From Deltaproteobacteria bacterium (GTDB lineage: Bacteria; Desulfobacterota; Desulfobacteria; Desulfobacterales; Desulfatirhabdiaceae): 19,412 bases of DNA. Under the pieces are notes generated by a model. The model ran no database searches, had not been told where the DNA came from, and worked only from the letters and a program-made list of their open reading frames with translations. The stretch spans positions 1 through 19,412 of the forward strand of contig JAJYBO010000025.1 of NCBI GenBank assembly GCA_021778975.1, given 5' to 3'. Both the position numbers and the translations under genes were made by a program. Within the stretch, counting starts at the first letter, position 1. The number at the start of each line of letters is the position of its first letter. Shown here piece after piece: positions 1-8,424 of this stretch.

Positions 1-85
1 CAAGGAGTGAGGCGTACTGATGGTACGCCGCAACGACGAAGGAGGCAGCGCAACGCAGCATCCGGACTTTTTACGAAGCCGTCAA
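1..85. repeat. Probable dispersed palindromic intergenic repeat
   Basis: This non-coding stretch lies just beyond the 3' end of lptD. It holds a perfect 7-bp inverted repeat with a 5-nt loop, GGCGTAC-TGATG-GTACGCC (11-29), followed by a GC-rich tract with the alternating words CAACGACGAAGG and GCAGCGCAACGCAGCA. Read on the minus strand, the order of a GTAAAAAGTCCGG word, a TGCGTTGCGCTGC word and a terminal palindrome resembles, from memory, short sequences scattered through Desulfobacterales genomes. It may also end lptD transcription, though there is no long T-tract. The repeat identity is inference, because only one copy lies in the window. Confidence 0.4.
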
Positions 86-2377
86 TTATGGATTTCGGAT
101 TACCTGATACGGCGCGTCGAAGACGGTATAACGCCCGCCGTAATCTTCGATGGCCCGATCCGTGCCGCCGAAACCGCCCAGCCCGGAAAGGTTGATCAAA
201 AACATGTACTTGCGATCACTCATTTCATCCACATACCGCAAATCTACGGACCAGCACTGGGACAAATACCGCATCCCGACTCCGGATTCAATCCGCTGAC
301 TGTCTTTGACATTCATTTCGTAATCCGTATAGGCTTTCAGACGATCTGACAGAGAAACCAGCAAATTGGTGTAAACGGACTCGGAAGTATCTCGCTGATA
401 TCGGTATTCCGTAAAAATTCTGTCCTGCCGGGGATCCGCTACCATGACCCCAATATTGCGGGATTTAAAAGCGTTGTCATAGTGGGACCATTCGGCGTCT
501 GTCTGAAGCATCAAATTTTGATACGGCATGAACTGCGCCTCGCCATAAAGCGGCAAAAACGGCTGCGGATTTGTCTGTGTCGCCGCGTGGATATCGTAAC
601 TCTGTTCGAACAAAACACGTAAAAAATCACTGTAGGCGTATGGAACAGGCGCATCCGGGCTTTTGCCCTCCATATTGTTCGAAAGGCGGCGTTTGGACGT
701 AAACGTATTGGTTACCGAAGCTGTTACGAGATTCTGTTCCGCAATCCGGTCCAACTGGTCGAAATATGGATAACTGATTTGGGATGCTTCCGGAATATAG
801 GTATAACTGAGTTTGGGTAAAATTGTATGTTTGATGCGTTCAATCGAGTTTCCGTTGATGTCGAACACTCTGGAAACTTCACTGCTCATATCTACATTGA
901 CATCGTAAATGTTACGGGTCATGGCGGTGCTGGGATCGTGTTCGTTATTGCTGACATACCAGGCCGTTTCCCGAACGCCTACGGAAGGTTCTATCGTAAA
1001 ATACTGCCGGTATTGCCACGGGTAATACATGCGGGGATAGAAATCCGCGCGTTGCCCCCTTTCACCGGTCTGTCTGTAAAAATTATCAATTTCAGAATTG
1101 AATCCAACCAGCACGGGCGTCTGATAAAAGAATTTAGGAGAACCATAGAGCTGTAACGACGGCAGTTGCTGAAGACTGGAATCCGAAGCACCGGTCTGCC
1201 GGGCAACGACATTGTCATACCAGAGCGCCTGGGTATTGAGAGAATAGCCAGACCAGTATTTACTGATATTCAGGCGGTTGGTGCGCACAGAGTCGTTATA
1301 ATCATCCAGTCCTCTGCCGAAATATTTGTTGAAATTCATGTTGGAGTCATCGTACCCCATGTACATGCTCTGAAAATCCCGAAGATAATCCTGATCGCTG
1401 ACAATATCCAGATCGAGCTTCGCGGAAAATCCGAAGGGAAGCGCCTGGTCGTTTTTCATTCTAAACCAGTAGCGGTCGGTATTGGTTCGAGGCGTCGTCT
1501 CACCCGCGTACCCCCAATCGGAGATAGCACCTGGGGTTCCGTCGTTGATCTGTCGGTCTTTCAGATAATCCAGCATAAAAATGCCTTTGGACGCCGGATC
1601 CAGCACATAGCGGTATTCGAGACCGGTTTTTTCACCGCGCATGGCGATATGTTCCAGGTAAAACGTGGCGTCGGACCAGTCATTGATAGCCCAATAAAAA
1701 GGCTGGCTGTACTCGATGCCGTTACGCTGAGAGTAACCGGTTTCGGGCGTCAATAAACCGGATTGACGCTTGACCTTTGCCGGGAAAATCATATAGGGCG
1801 TATAAAGCATCGGCATTTGCTTCGCCCATAATGCTGCATGTTCGATAGTTCCATAACCATCAATGGTGACGGCGATGTGTTTACCGGTAATTTTCCAGTC
1901 CGGCGCATCACCGTCGCAGGTGGAAACACTGGCGGAATCCGCGGTGTATGATTTTTTTCCGGTTTTTCGGAGCGTGTTTCCCCGGATATAGAAATGATTT
2001 TCTTTGATAAAAATCGCGCCTTCGTATAATGTGCCGGTTTCAGATTCTAAGTTCACATCTATGCTGCCGCCAGTCATGACATCTTCGCCGGCAGCCATCA
2101 TGACGTGACCGCTGGCGTACGCCATCATGGTTTTGTGATCGAATCGCACATAATCCGCGGAAAGCCGCCTGGCGTTTTGGGTGATGGTGACATGTCCTTT
2201 GGCGACATACTGGTCAATGTTTTTGTCATACGATATTTCATCGGCCGCGATATGCCACGGGATGTCGGGCGAATCTTGACCGATGGACCCCATATCCGGG
2301 AACGCATGGACAGGCGCAGCCGCCGCCATGCCATATAGAATAGCCAGCATTAAAAATAGAATGCGATTCGGAAGCAC
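86..2377 (-). CDS. lptD: LPS-assembly protein LptD (outer-membrane LPS translocon)
   Basis: LptD forms the outer-membrane beta-barrel that, with the lipoprotein LptE, inserts lipopolysaccharide into the outer leaflet. I chose the GTG start at 2377. It follows an AGGA ribosome site by six bases and gives a 763-residue protein opening with a textbook signal peptide: MLPNR, a hydrophobic run, then PVHA cleavage at about residue 25. The open frame continues upstream to 2503, but that extra stretch overlaps a good promoter and would bury the signal. After the signal comes an LptA/OstA-like jellyroll (about 35-160; IAADEISYD, AKGHVTI), then an LptD barrel domain with many alternating aromatic strands. 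Only two cysteines remain in the mature chain, C154 (STCDG) and C708 (SQCWS), placed to form one jellyroll-to-barrel disulfide. The gene is divergent from surE. Confidence 0.95.
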   Translation of the reverse strand: MLPNRILFLMLAILYGMAAAAPVHAFPDMGSIGQDSPDIPWHIAADEISYDKNIDQYVAKGHVTITQNARRLSADYVRFDHKTMMAYASGHVMMAAGEDVMTGGSIDVNLESETGTLYEGAIFIKENHFYIRGNTLRKTGKKSYTADSASVSTCDGDAPDWKITGKHIAVTIDGYGTIEHAALWAKQMPMLYTPYMIFPAKVKRQSGLLTPETGYSQRNGIEYSQPFYWAINDWSDATFYLEHIAMRGEKTGLEYRYVLDPASKGIFMLDYLKDRQINDGTPGAISDWGYAGETTPRTNTDRYWFRMKNDQALPFGFSAKLDLDIVSDQDYLRDFQSMYMGYDDSNMNFNKYFGRGLDDYNDSVRTNRLNISKYWSGYSLNTQALWYDNVVARQTGASDSSLQQLPSLQLYGSPKFFYQTPVLVGFNSEIDNFYRQTGERGQRADFYPRMYYPWQYRQYFTIEPSVGVRETAWYVSNNEHDPSTAMTRNIYDVNVDMSSEVSRVFDINGNSIERIKHTILPKLSYTYIPEASQISYPYFDQLDRIAEQNLVTASVTNTFTSKRRLSNNMEGKSPDAPVPYAYSDFLRVLFEQSYDIHAATQTNPQPFLPLYGEAQFMPYQNLMLQTDAEWSHYDNAFKSRNIGVMVADPRQDRIFTEYRYQRDTSESVYTNLLVSLSDRLKAYTDYEMNVKDSQRIESGVGMRYLSQCWSVDLRYVDEMSDRKYMFLINLSGLGGFGGTDRAIEDYGGRYTVFDAPYQVIRNP

Positions 2378-2383
2378 GCAATG

Positions 2384-2389
2384 TCCTGG
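2384..2389 (-). promoter_or_regulatory. Ribosome binding site that fixes the lptD GTG start
   Basis: On the minus strand CCAGGA stands six bases before GTG (2375-2377). It marks a start immediately ahead of the signal peptide. The ATG codons further upstream at 2446 and 2503 precede charged, non-signal sequence. Confidence 0.6.
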
Positions 2390-2482
2390 TATGACGTTAT
2401 TGAAATGAAACCCGCCGCGCAGGATGGGTTTCTGAAAAAAATACATAAAAAATGACGACGCCGGACAATCTGACAGTCGTCT

Positions 2483-2511
2483 ATAAAATCGAAGTTGAAG
2501 CAAAATGTCAA
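2483..2511 (-). promoter_or_regulatory. Probable sigma-70 promoter for lptD
   Basis: A perfect -35 box TTGACA (plus-strand positions 2506-2511) is separated by 17 bases from TTTTAT (2483-2488), which matches four of six bases of the -10 consensus. Transcription would begin near 2476, giving a leader of about 100 nt before the GTG start. It lies in the 192-bp gap between divergent lptD and surE. No equally good promoter is seen for surE; an AT-rich TATATT at 2556-2561 sits very close to the surE ATG. Confidence 0.5.
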
Positions 2512-2569
2512 GATGTTGTTCGGAAAATACCCGCTTTCAAATTTTATCGAGTTGGTATATTAAGATCGT

Positions 2570-3409
2570 ATGAATATTTTATTGACCAATGACGATGGCA
2601 TTTTCGCACCGGGCCTTCTGGCGCTGTACCGGAGGTTGTCCGGCCGCCATACCGTTACCGTTGTCGCGCCGGACAGAGAACGCAGCGCCGTGGGACATGG
2701 CATCACCCTGCACGAACCGCTCCGCGCCGCGCCGATACCGATGCCGGGAAACGGACGGGGATACGCCGTCAACGGTACGCCGGCGGATTGCATCAAGCTG
2801 AGCGTCCTTGAAATTTTGAGTACCCCGCCCGATGTGGTGATATCGGGGATCAATCCCGGCGCCAATATTGGCGTCAACACCCATTATTCAGGAACAGTCG
2901 CCGCAGCCCGGGAAGCAGCGCTGCTGTCTTTGATGTCCATAGCGGTTTCCATCAACAGCTTCAAGCCAGAGCATTATGAAGGCGCGGCCGAGTTTACAGA
3001 AAATTTCGCCATGAAGATTCTGTCAGAAGGACTTCCGGAAGGGGTATTTCTCAATGTCAATATTCCGGACAGACCACTGCAATGTATCCGCGGCGTCTGT
3101 ATCAGCCGCCAGGGATCCGCTGTATCCCGCCAGGGCTTTGAAAAGCGGGTGGATCCCAGAAACCGTCCTTATTACTGGCAGGGCATTGATGCGCCCGAAC
3201 GATTTGCAGAAGACGACATGGACGGCGCCGCCCTGAAGGAGGAAGCCATTTCGGTGACGCCCATGCGCTGCGATATGACCGATTACGACTTCATGAACAC
3301 CCTGTTGTCTTGGGACATCATTTTATCTGAAAATATGAAGGGGACTGCACAGAATACCCCTCCGGAATGTACTGCGTTTATCCATGATTCTCACAGCCCC
3401 ATAAAGTGA
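2570..3409 (+). CDS. surE: 5'/3'-nucleotidase SurE
   Basis: SurE is a metal-dependent phosphatase that removes phosphate from nucleoside 5'- and 3'-monophosphates and short polyphosphate in the cytosol. The 279-residue protein carries the family hallmarks in order: TNDDG with metal ligands D8 and D9, the APDRERSAVGH block with S39, the VNGTPADC substrate region, and SGINPGAN with N95. The TDYD motif lies near the C-terminus. It is about 25 residues longer than typical SurE, through a non-conserved tail ending HSPIK. No clear Shine-Dalgarno precedes the ATG, and a TATATT at 2556-2561 is close enough that the leader may be very short. It heads a tight plus-strand gene series; the next gene begins six bases after its stop. 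Confidence 0.95.
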   Translation: MNILLTNDDGIFAPGLLALYRRLSGRHTVTVVAPDRERSAVGHGITLHEPLRAAPIPMPGNGRGYAVNGTPADCIKLSVLEILSTPPDVVISGINPGANIGVNTHYSGTVAAAREAALLSLMSIAVSINSFKPEHYEGAAEFTENFAMKILSEGLPEGVFLNVNIPDRPLQCIRGVCISRQGSAVSRQGFEKRVDPRNRPYYWQGIDAPERFAEDDMDGAALKEEAISVTPMRCDMTDYDFMNTLLSWDIILSENMKGTAQNTPPECTAFIHDSHSPIK

Positions 3410-3415
3410 TATTCC

Positions 3416-4408
3416 ATGTCTAAAAATCAATTTATTGCATCCCTCAAACCTGGCGACACCGTCAATGATATTTTTGTGCTGTCTGAAAAGACCCTGTCTC
3501 AGAAAAAAGACGGCAACAATTATCTGAATCTCGTACTCTCCGATCGAACCGGAAATCTGAAGGCCGTGGTCTGGGACAATGTGGACGTCATCGCGCCCCA
3601 GATGCTCCCCGGAAGCCATGTGCAGGTCACAGGGCTTGTTTCGGAATACCGGGGGATGCTGCAACTGGTGGTTCGCAATGCAGAAAAGAGCAGCCCGGAT
3701 TTCGCACCGGATCCGGCGGACTTTCTGCCAATCACGACCCGTAATGTGAACACCATGTTCGAGCGCCTGGTGCAGTTGACGGATACCCTGAACACACCGT
3801 GGCTACAGGAACTGTTCAAACGTTTCTGGGCCGATGACGGATTCGTGCAGCAGTTCAAAACCGCTCCGGCCGCCAAAAGAATGCACCATGCCTATCTTGG
3901 CGGTCTTCTGGAACATACGCTGTCCATGGCCATCCTGGTGGACAAAATCGCCGGACATTACACCGGCATTGATCGCGATATGCTCATGGCGGGTGCAATC
4001 CTCCATGACATCGGAAAAATCCGGGAGTTTGAATACAGCTCTCACATTGATTACACCACTGAAGGCAGGCTCATCAGCCACATTGTCATCGGTGTCCAGA
4101 TGATTGACGACAAACTGAAGCGAATGCAGAACGTTCCGGAAGATCAGGCGGTCTTGCTGAAACATCTAATCGTCAGCCATCATGGCGTGCGAGAATTTGG
4201 TTCTCCGGAAGTTCCCAAGACCATCGAAGCCGTCCTGCTGAATCATATTGATGAAATTGATTCCAAGGTCAAGGGAATCCGAGAATTTATGGCATCCGAA
4301 GACCCAGGAACCGCCTGGACATCGTATCACAAGCTCCTGGAACGACAATTTTATAAAGGAAATCCGGAAAACGGAATTCTGGATTCAGGAGATAAACGGC
4401 AGGAATGA
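3416..4408 (+). CDS. OB-fold/HD-domain phosphohydrolase, YhaM-like 3'-5' exoribonuclease
   Basis: The 330-residue protein has an N-terminal OB-fold nucleic-acid-binding domain (about 10-95; YLNLVLSDRTG, HVQVTGLV) joined to an HD metal phosphohydrolase domain (about 150-310). HD motifs seen are LLEH with H167, AILHDIGK with H197-D198, SHHG near 255 and HIDEID near 278. This architecture matches Bacillus YhaM, a 3'-5' exoribonuclease that degrades RNA and single-stranded DNA. The family assignment is firm; the exact substrate is inferred. No good Shine-Dalgarno is visible six bases after the surE stop, so translation is probably coupled. Its stop overlaps the tmk start in an ATGA, strong evidence for one transcript. 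Confidence 0.88.
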   Translation: MSKNQFIASLKPGDTVNDIFVLSEKTLSQKKDGNNYLNLVLSDRTGNLKAVVWDNVDVIAPQMLPGSHVQVTGLVSEYRGMLQLVVRNAEKSSPDFAPDPADFLPITTRNVNTMFERLVQLTDTLNTPWLQELFKRFWADDGFVQQFKTAPAAKRMHHAYLGGLLEHTLSMAILVDKIAGHYTGIDRDMLMAGAILHDIGKIREFEYSSHIDYTTEGRLISHIVIGVQMIDDKLKRMQNVPEDQAVLLKHLIVSHHGVREFGSPEVPKTIEAVLLNHIDEIDSKVKGIREFMASEDPGTAWTSYHKLLERQFYKGNPENGILDSGDKRQE

Positions 4409-5088
4409 AAGGCATATTCATTACACTGGAAGGTATTGAAGGATCAGGAAAATCCACGCAGATCCGCCATGTGTACGATTTTCTGAAACAGGCGGGGTTG
4501 CGATGCGTCATTACGCGGGAACCCGGCGGCACGATCATCGGCAGAAAGATTCGCTCCATTTTGCTGGATCCCGACAGCATACACATTGATCCGGTAGCGG
4601 AACTGCTGCTGTACGCATCCGATCGGGCGCAGCACATCCGCGAAATCATTCTACCCCTGATTCAGGCCGGAGAGGTGGTGATCTGCGACCGCTATTTCGA
4701 CGCGACGCTGGCCTATCAGGGATTCGCCAGGGGGCTGGATATGGGGTTCATTCATGAACTGCACCGGCTCGCATGCCGAAATCTCATGCCCGATCTGACG
4801 ATCCTGCTCGACCTGCCGCCGGACACGGGGCTGGCGCGGGCATGGAAACAACTCGAGACGGGATACCGTCCCGGAAACGAATCCCGCTTTGAAAGAGAGA
4901 CGTTCACCTTTCACGAACGCGTCCGCGCCGGTTATCTGGAACTGGCCGGCGCCGAACCCAACCGGTTCAGAATCGTGGACGCTTCCCCGAATGAACGACA
5001 GGTTCAGGAACAAATCATTGAAGTGCTGAAAGCGACCCCCCGGCTCTTTTCAGACGCTTTCTTGCAGAAAATCAGGGAAAACGCATGA
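4405..5088 (+). CDS. tmk: Thymidylate kinase
   Basis: Thymidylate kinase phosphorylates dTMP to dTDP with ATP, an essential step of dTTP synthesis. The 227-residue protein has the P-loop GIEGSGKST (10-18), the REPGGT motif near 38-43, the DRYFDATLAYQG substrate block near 96-107 and a LID-like region with R-F-E-R-E near 159. It is slightly longer than the usual 205-215 residues because of a C-terminal tail. Both ends overlap neighbours by four bases (ATGA): the HD phosphohydrolase upstream and the cysteine synthase fusion downstream. The gene is therefore embedded in an operon. The identification is secure. Confidence 0.95.
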   Translation: MKGIFITLEGIEGSGKSTQIRHVYDFLKQAGLRCVITREPGGTIIGRKIRSILLDPDSIHIDPVAELLLYASDRAQHIREIILPLIQAGEVVICDRYFDATLAYQGFARGLDMGFIHELHRLACRNLMPDLTILLDLPPDTGLARAWKQLETGYRPGNESRFERETFTFHERVRAGYLELAGAEPNRFRIVDASPNERQVQEQIIEVLKATPRLFSDAFLQKIRENA

Positions 5089-7370
5089 TGTACACCTCCA
5101 TACTGGACGCCATCGGCAATACCCCGCTGGTTCCCATCCGGCATCTGAATCCCAATCCCAATGTCCGCATTCTGGCCAAGCTGGAGTATTTCAATCCAGG
5201 AGGCTCCATTAAAGACCGTCCGGCGCTTAAAATGATTGAAGACGGGGAAAAATCGGGCAAACTCGTTCCCGGTAAAACCGTTATCGAGGCCACCAGCGGC
5301 AATACCGGGATCGGGCTGGCGCTGGTATGCTCCGTCAAAGGCTATAAGCTGCTTTTGACCATGTCCGAGGCGGTCAGCGTCGAACGCCAGAAAATTCTAA
5401 AAGCCAGGGGCGCTGAAATTATGCTGACGCCCGGACATATGGGCACCGACGGCGCGATCGAAGAGGTTTACAAACTGGCCAGGGAAAACCCCGACACCTA
5501 TTTTATGGCGGATCAATACAACAGCCCTTCCAACTGGCGCGCTCATTATGAAGGCACGGCGGTTGAAATCTGGGAGCAGACGCAGGGCGCCATCACCCAC
5601 CTGGTGGCGACGATGGGAACGTCCGGAACGCTGATGGGTATGTCTCGCCGGTTGAAAGAATACAATCCGGATGTCCGCATCGTCGGCGTCGAACCCTATC
5701 TGGGGCATAAAATTCAGGGGCTCAAAAACATGAAAGAAGCCTATATGCCCGAAATTTATGATAAGAACCGCCTGGATAAAAAGGTCAATATTGACGATGA
5801 AGACGCCTTCGACATGTGCCGCAGGCTGTCCATCGAAGAAGGGCTTTTTGTAGGGATGAGCAGCGGCGCGGCCATGCACATCGCCCTCAAAGAGGCCGAA
5901 CAACTCTCTGAAGGCGTAATTGTGGTGATCTTTCCGGATGGCGGCGAACGCTATCTGAGTACGCCGGTTTTCGCCATCCGTGAAAAAATTGATATGACCC
6001 TTTTTAACACCCTGACCCGGCGCAAAGAGCCGTTCAAATCCAATGTCCCCGGAAAAGTCTCCATGTATTCCTGCGGCCCCACCGCCCATGCGCGGATGCA
6101 CATCGGAGACTGCCGGCGGTTCGTATTTTCCGATCTGCTCTACCGGTATTTGAAGTTCAGAGGGTATGACGTCACCCACGTCATGAACATCACCGATCTG
6201 GACGATAAGACCATCAATGGCTCCGAAGCCGCCGGAGAAAGCCTTCCGGATTTCACCCGAACGTATATTGATCTTTTTCACCAGGACATTGTGGCGCTGG
6301 GCGTCGAACCGGCCTCCTGCTACCCCAGAGCCAGCGAACATATCCCGGATATGGTGGAACTGTCGGAACAACTGGCCAGAAAAGGATTCGCTTACGAAAA
6401 ACTTCATTCCCTCTATTTTGACATCTCGCGTCTTCCCGAATACGGTGGACTTTCCGGCGTTGATCTGAACAAGATACGGGTCGGAGCGACGGTGGATATG
6501 GACGATTACGAAAAAGACAACCCCAGAGATTTCACCCTGCTCAAACGGGCGCGCCTTTCCGAACTGAAACGGGGAATTTACACTAAAACCGTTTGGGGAA
6601 ATGTCCGTCCGTCCTGGCATTTGCAGTGCGCGGCCATGTCCATGAAATACCTGGGGCCGTCGTTTGATATTCATACCAGCGGCCGGGAACTGATGTTTCC
6701 TCATCATGAAAATGAAATCGCCATTGCTGCGGCGCTCAACGGAAAACCGCTGGCGCGTTTCTGGATACACTGCGATCGGGTTTTGATCCACGGCAAAAAA
6801 GTGGATGAGAAAAAGACGCGGATTACCCTTGAAGATATCGCAAGCATGGGGTATTCAAAGCGGGTGGTGCGCTTCTGGCTGCTTTCGGGACACTACCGGA
6901 AGCCGCTGACATTTTCCCGGGAACGGCTGGATGAAGCCCGCAGGGCATTGAACCGTTTAGATACTTTTATGAGCCGTCTGGAACATGCAACCACGACAGG
7001 CGGCGCCCCCTGTCCGGAAACCGATCAGGTCATCTACGACATTCGCAATGGCTTCATCAAGGCCATGGATGACGACCTGAACATATCGGCGGGATTGGCG
7101 CATCTTTTTACCGTTATCCGGCAAATAAACAGACTGATGCGGCAAAACACACTGGATTCGGACGGCGCTTCCAAAATGCTGTCCACCTTCCGGCAAATAG
7201 ATCAGATACTTCATTTACTTCCAGCGGATGTTCCATCCGTGCCATCCGGCGACCTGGAACTGATCGAAAAGCGACGCCGCGCGCGCGCCGAAAAGAACTG
7301 GGAGCTGGCCGACCGCATCCGAGATGAGCTGGCCGCCAGAGGCATAACGTTACATGACGAAAAAATCTGA
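5085..7370 (+). CDS. cysK-cysS: Fused cysteine synthase (CysK-like) - cysteinyl-tRNA synthetase-like protein
   Basis: This single 761-residue frame joins two normally separate enzymes. Residues 1-303 are a PLP cysteine synthase/CBS-family fold: PLP lysine K43 in GGSIKDRPA, SGNTG at 71-75, the PLP-phosphate loop GTSGT at 178-182 and GMSSGAA near 257. It should make cysteine from an activated serine and sulfide. Residues 304-761 are a class I cysteinyl-tRNA synthetase: CGPT, a HIGD variant of HIGH (339-342), TDLDDK, and all four expected zinc ligands C330, C515, H540 and E544. The KMSKS loop is replaced by K-V-D-E-K (572-576) and is one residue shorter, so tRNA charging may be weakened or altered. 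The C-terminal DALR-type helical domain is present. An ATG at 5088 could also serve as start. The gene overlaps tmk by four bases. Whether it charges tRNA, makes persulfide, or only makes cysteine is unknown. Confidence 0.88.
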   Translation: MMYTSILDAIGNTPLVPIRHLNPNPNVRILAKLEYFNPGGSIKDRPALKMIEDGEKSGKLVPGKTVIEATSGNTGIGLALVCSVKGYKLLLTMSEAVSVERQKILKARGAEIMLTPGHMGTDGAIEEVYKLARENPDTYFMADQYNSPSNWRAHYEGTAVEIWEQTQGAITHLVATMGTSGTLMGMSRRLKEYNPDVRIVGVEPYLGHKIQGLKNMKEAYMPEIYDKNRLDKKVNIDDEDAFDMCRRLSIEEGLFVGMSSGAAMHIALKEAEQLSEGVIVVIFPDGGERYLSTPVFAIREKIDMTLFNTLTRRKEPFKSNVPGKVSMYSCGPTAHARMHIGDCRRFVFSDLLYRYLKFRGYDVTHVMNITDLDDKTINGSEAAGESLPDFTRTYIDLFHQDIVALGVEPASCYPRASEHIPDMVELSEQLARKGFAYEKLHSLYFDISRLPEYGGLSGVDLNKIRVGATVDMDDYEKDNPRDFTLLKRARLSELKRGIYTKTVWGNVRPSWHLQCAAMSMKYLGPSFDIHTSGRELMFPHHENEIAIAAALNGKPLARFWIHCDRVLIHGKKVDEKKTRITLEDIASMGYSKRVVRFWLLSGHYRKPLTFSRERLDEARRALNRLDTFMSRLEHATTTGGAPCPETDQVIYDIRNGFIKAMDDDLNISAGLAHLFTVIRQINRLMRQNTLDSDGASKMLSTFRQIDQILHLLPADVPSVPSGDLELIEKRRRARAEKNWELADRIRDELAARGITLHDEKI

Positions 7371-7384
7371 GAGATAAGTTCTAC

Positions 7385-8365
7385 ATGACCCCTATATACT
7401 TTCCATTTACCTGGATAGACGCAGCGACCGTGCAGGCGATCACGGCTGTTTTCCCCAGAATCGCCTTATACCGGCCTTCAGCCGGACAAACGCCGCCATT
7501 TCTTCATCCTTTCAAGGATAACGGAGCGCTCGAAATTCGAGTTCCGATAGCCGACGATGGCAACCGCCTTCAAAAAGTGGCGGCGGAGTACCAGGAATGG
7601 GCGAAACTTCACAAAGGCGACGATTTGGCGCTGCTTAATATCCACCAGTCGGAAGCACCGTTCACGGAAGCCCTTTCGTCCATGATCGAATCTGAAATTC
7701 TACATTACCAGGAACCGGCGGCGCCAGTGTCGAAAGCGCTGACAAACGCCCGTTTGTTTCTGGAAATCGCCGCGGAATATGACAGGCAGCAGTGTGACAT
7801 TAACCGTCAACTGGAGGGTATCTCAGATATCGAAAAACGGTTCATGGCGGCTACCGGCGGCGAAACTGAAAAATCCGGAGGATTGCTGGAAAATTTCACG
7901 CTTCCAGCCGATGATCCCGGCGATTACATGACCCGCGAACGGCTTCAGGCATGGGCGCTGCTGGCGCTTCAAGATCAGAAACAGCGTAAGACGGATGACC
8001 CGTTGATCACTTTCAGCCCTGTCATCATCCGGTGGCTTCAGGACGAATTTCAGATGGAAAAGGTGCTGCAAATCAACGGCCTTTCACAAACCCCCCATTC
8101 GGATGTCAACACAGCGTTATGGCGGGAAGCCGTTTCAAATTATATCGGTGAAATCCAAACCCGCTCATGGCCGTTTGCAATACAGACTTTTGAGCCTCCA
8201 TCTTCGGAATACGCCATTGAAAACGCCGTTTCACTAAACGCGTTTATCATTGTCAATCAATCATCCGACGACGTGCTTCATCACCTGGCGGGACGGCCTT
8301 GTGAGAACTCCGTAATATCCGAATATACACGGCATGGTGTTATCATTCAGATCGCCATCAGATAG
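7385..8365 (+). CDS. Conserved-looking hypothetical protein, 326 residues
   Basis: I do not recognise a named family. The protein starts MTPIYFPFTWID, has no signal peptide or membrane segment, and reads as a soluble cytosolic protein. The first 80 residues alternate short beta-like stretches (IALYRPS, ALEIRVPIADD), the middle (about 115-260) is mainly helical and rich in Gln, Glu and Leu, and the last 60 residues regain beta character ending VIIQIAIR. It has only two cysteines and no obvious metal or nucleotide motif. It begins 14 bases after the fusion gene stop with a weak GAGAGATAAG leader, so it is probably cotranscribed. Codon use resembles its neighbours. From memory, similar N-termini occur in sulfate-reducer proteins of unknown function. 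Confidence 0.75.
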   Translation: MTPIYFPFTWIDAATVQAITAVFPRIALYRPSAGQTPPFLHPFKDNGALEIRVPIADDGNRLQKVAAEYQEWAKLHKGDDLALLNIHQSEAPFTEALSSMIESEILHYQEPAAPVSKALTNARLFLEIAAEYDRQQCDINRQLEGISDIEKRFMAATGGETEKSGGLLENFTLPADDPGDYMTRERLQAWALLALQDQKQRKTDDPLITFSPVIIRWLQDEFQMEKVLQINGLSQTPHSDVNTALWREAVSNYIGEIQTRSWPFAIQTFEPPSSEYAIENAVSLNAFIIVNQSSDDVLHHLAGRPCENSVISEYTRHGVIIQIAIR

Positions 8366-8376
8366 ACCATCGAGGG

Positions 8377-8404
8377 ATTCGTAATTCATATTTCATAATT
8401 CGTA
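8377..8404. repeat. Short AT-rich direct repeat in intergenic gap
   Basis: ATTCGTA occurs twice (8377-8383 and 8398-8404), flanking an AATTCATA/TTCATAATT stretch, in the 59-bp gap before the YkgJ-like gene. The gap is distinctly more AT-rich than its surroundings. It could be a promoter-proximal element or an expanded simple sequence. No function can be assigned. Confidence 0.35.
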
Positions 8405-8424
8405 GACAGGAGCGGTTTTTAATT

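Noticed and set aside
2378..2503. An N-terminal extension of LptD starting at 2446 or 2503
   Set aside because: It covers the predicted lptD promoter and would put more than 40 residues before the signal peptide; the GTG at 2377 has an AGGA site at proper spacing.
5397..6791. A 464-codon open frame on the minus strand opposite the cysK-cysS fusion
   Set aside because: It is a low-stop shadow of the GC-rich third positions of the fusion gene; no recognisable motif, while the plus strand carries clear PLP and CysRS signatures.
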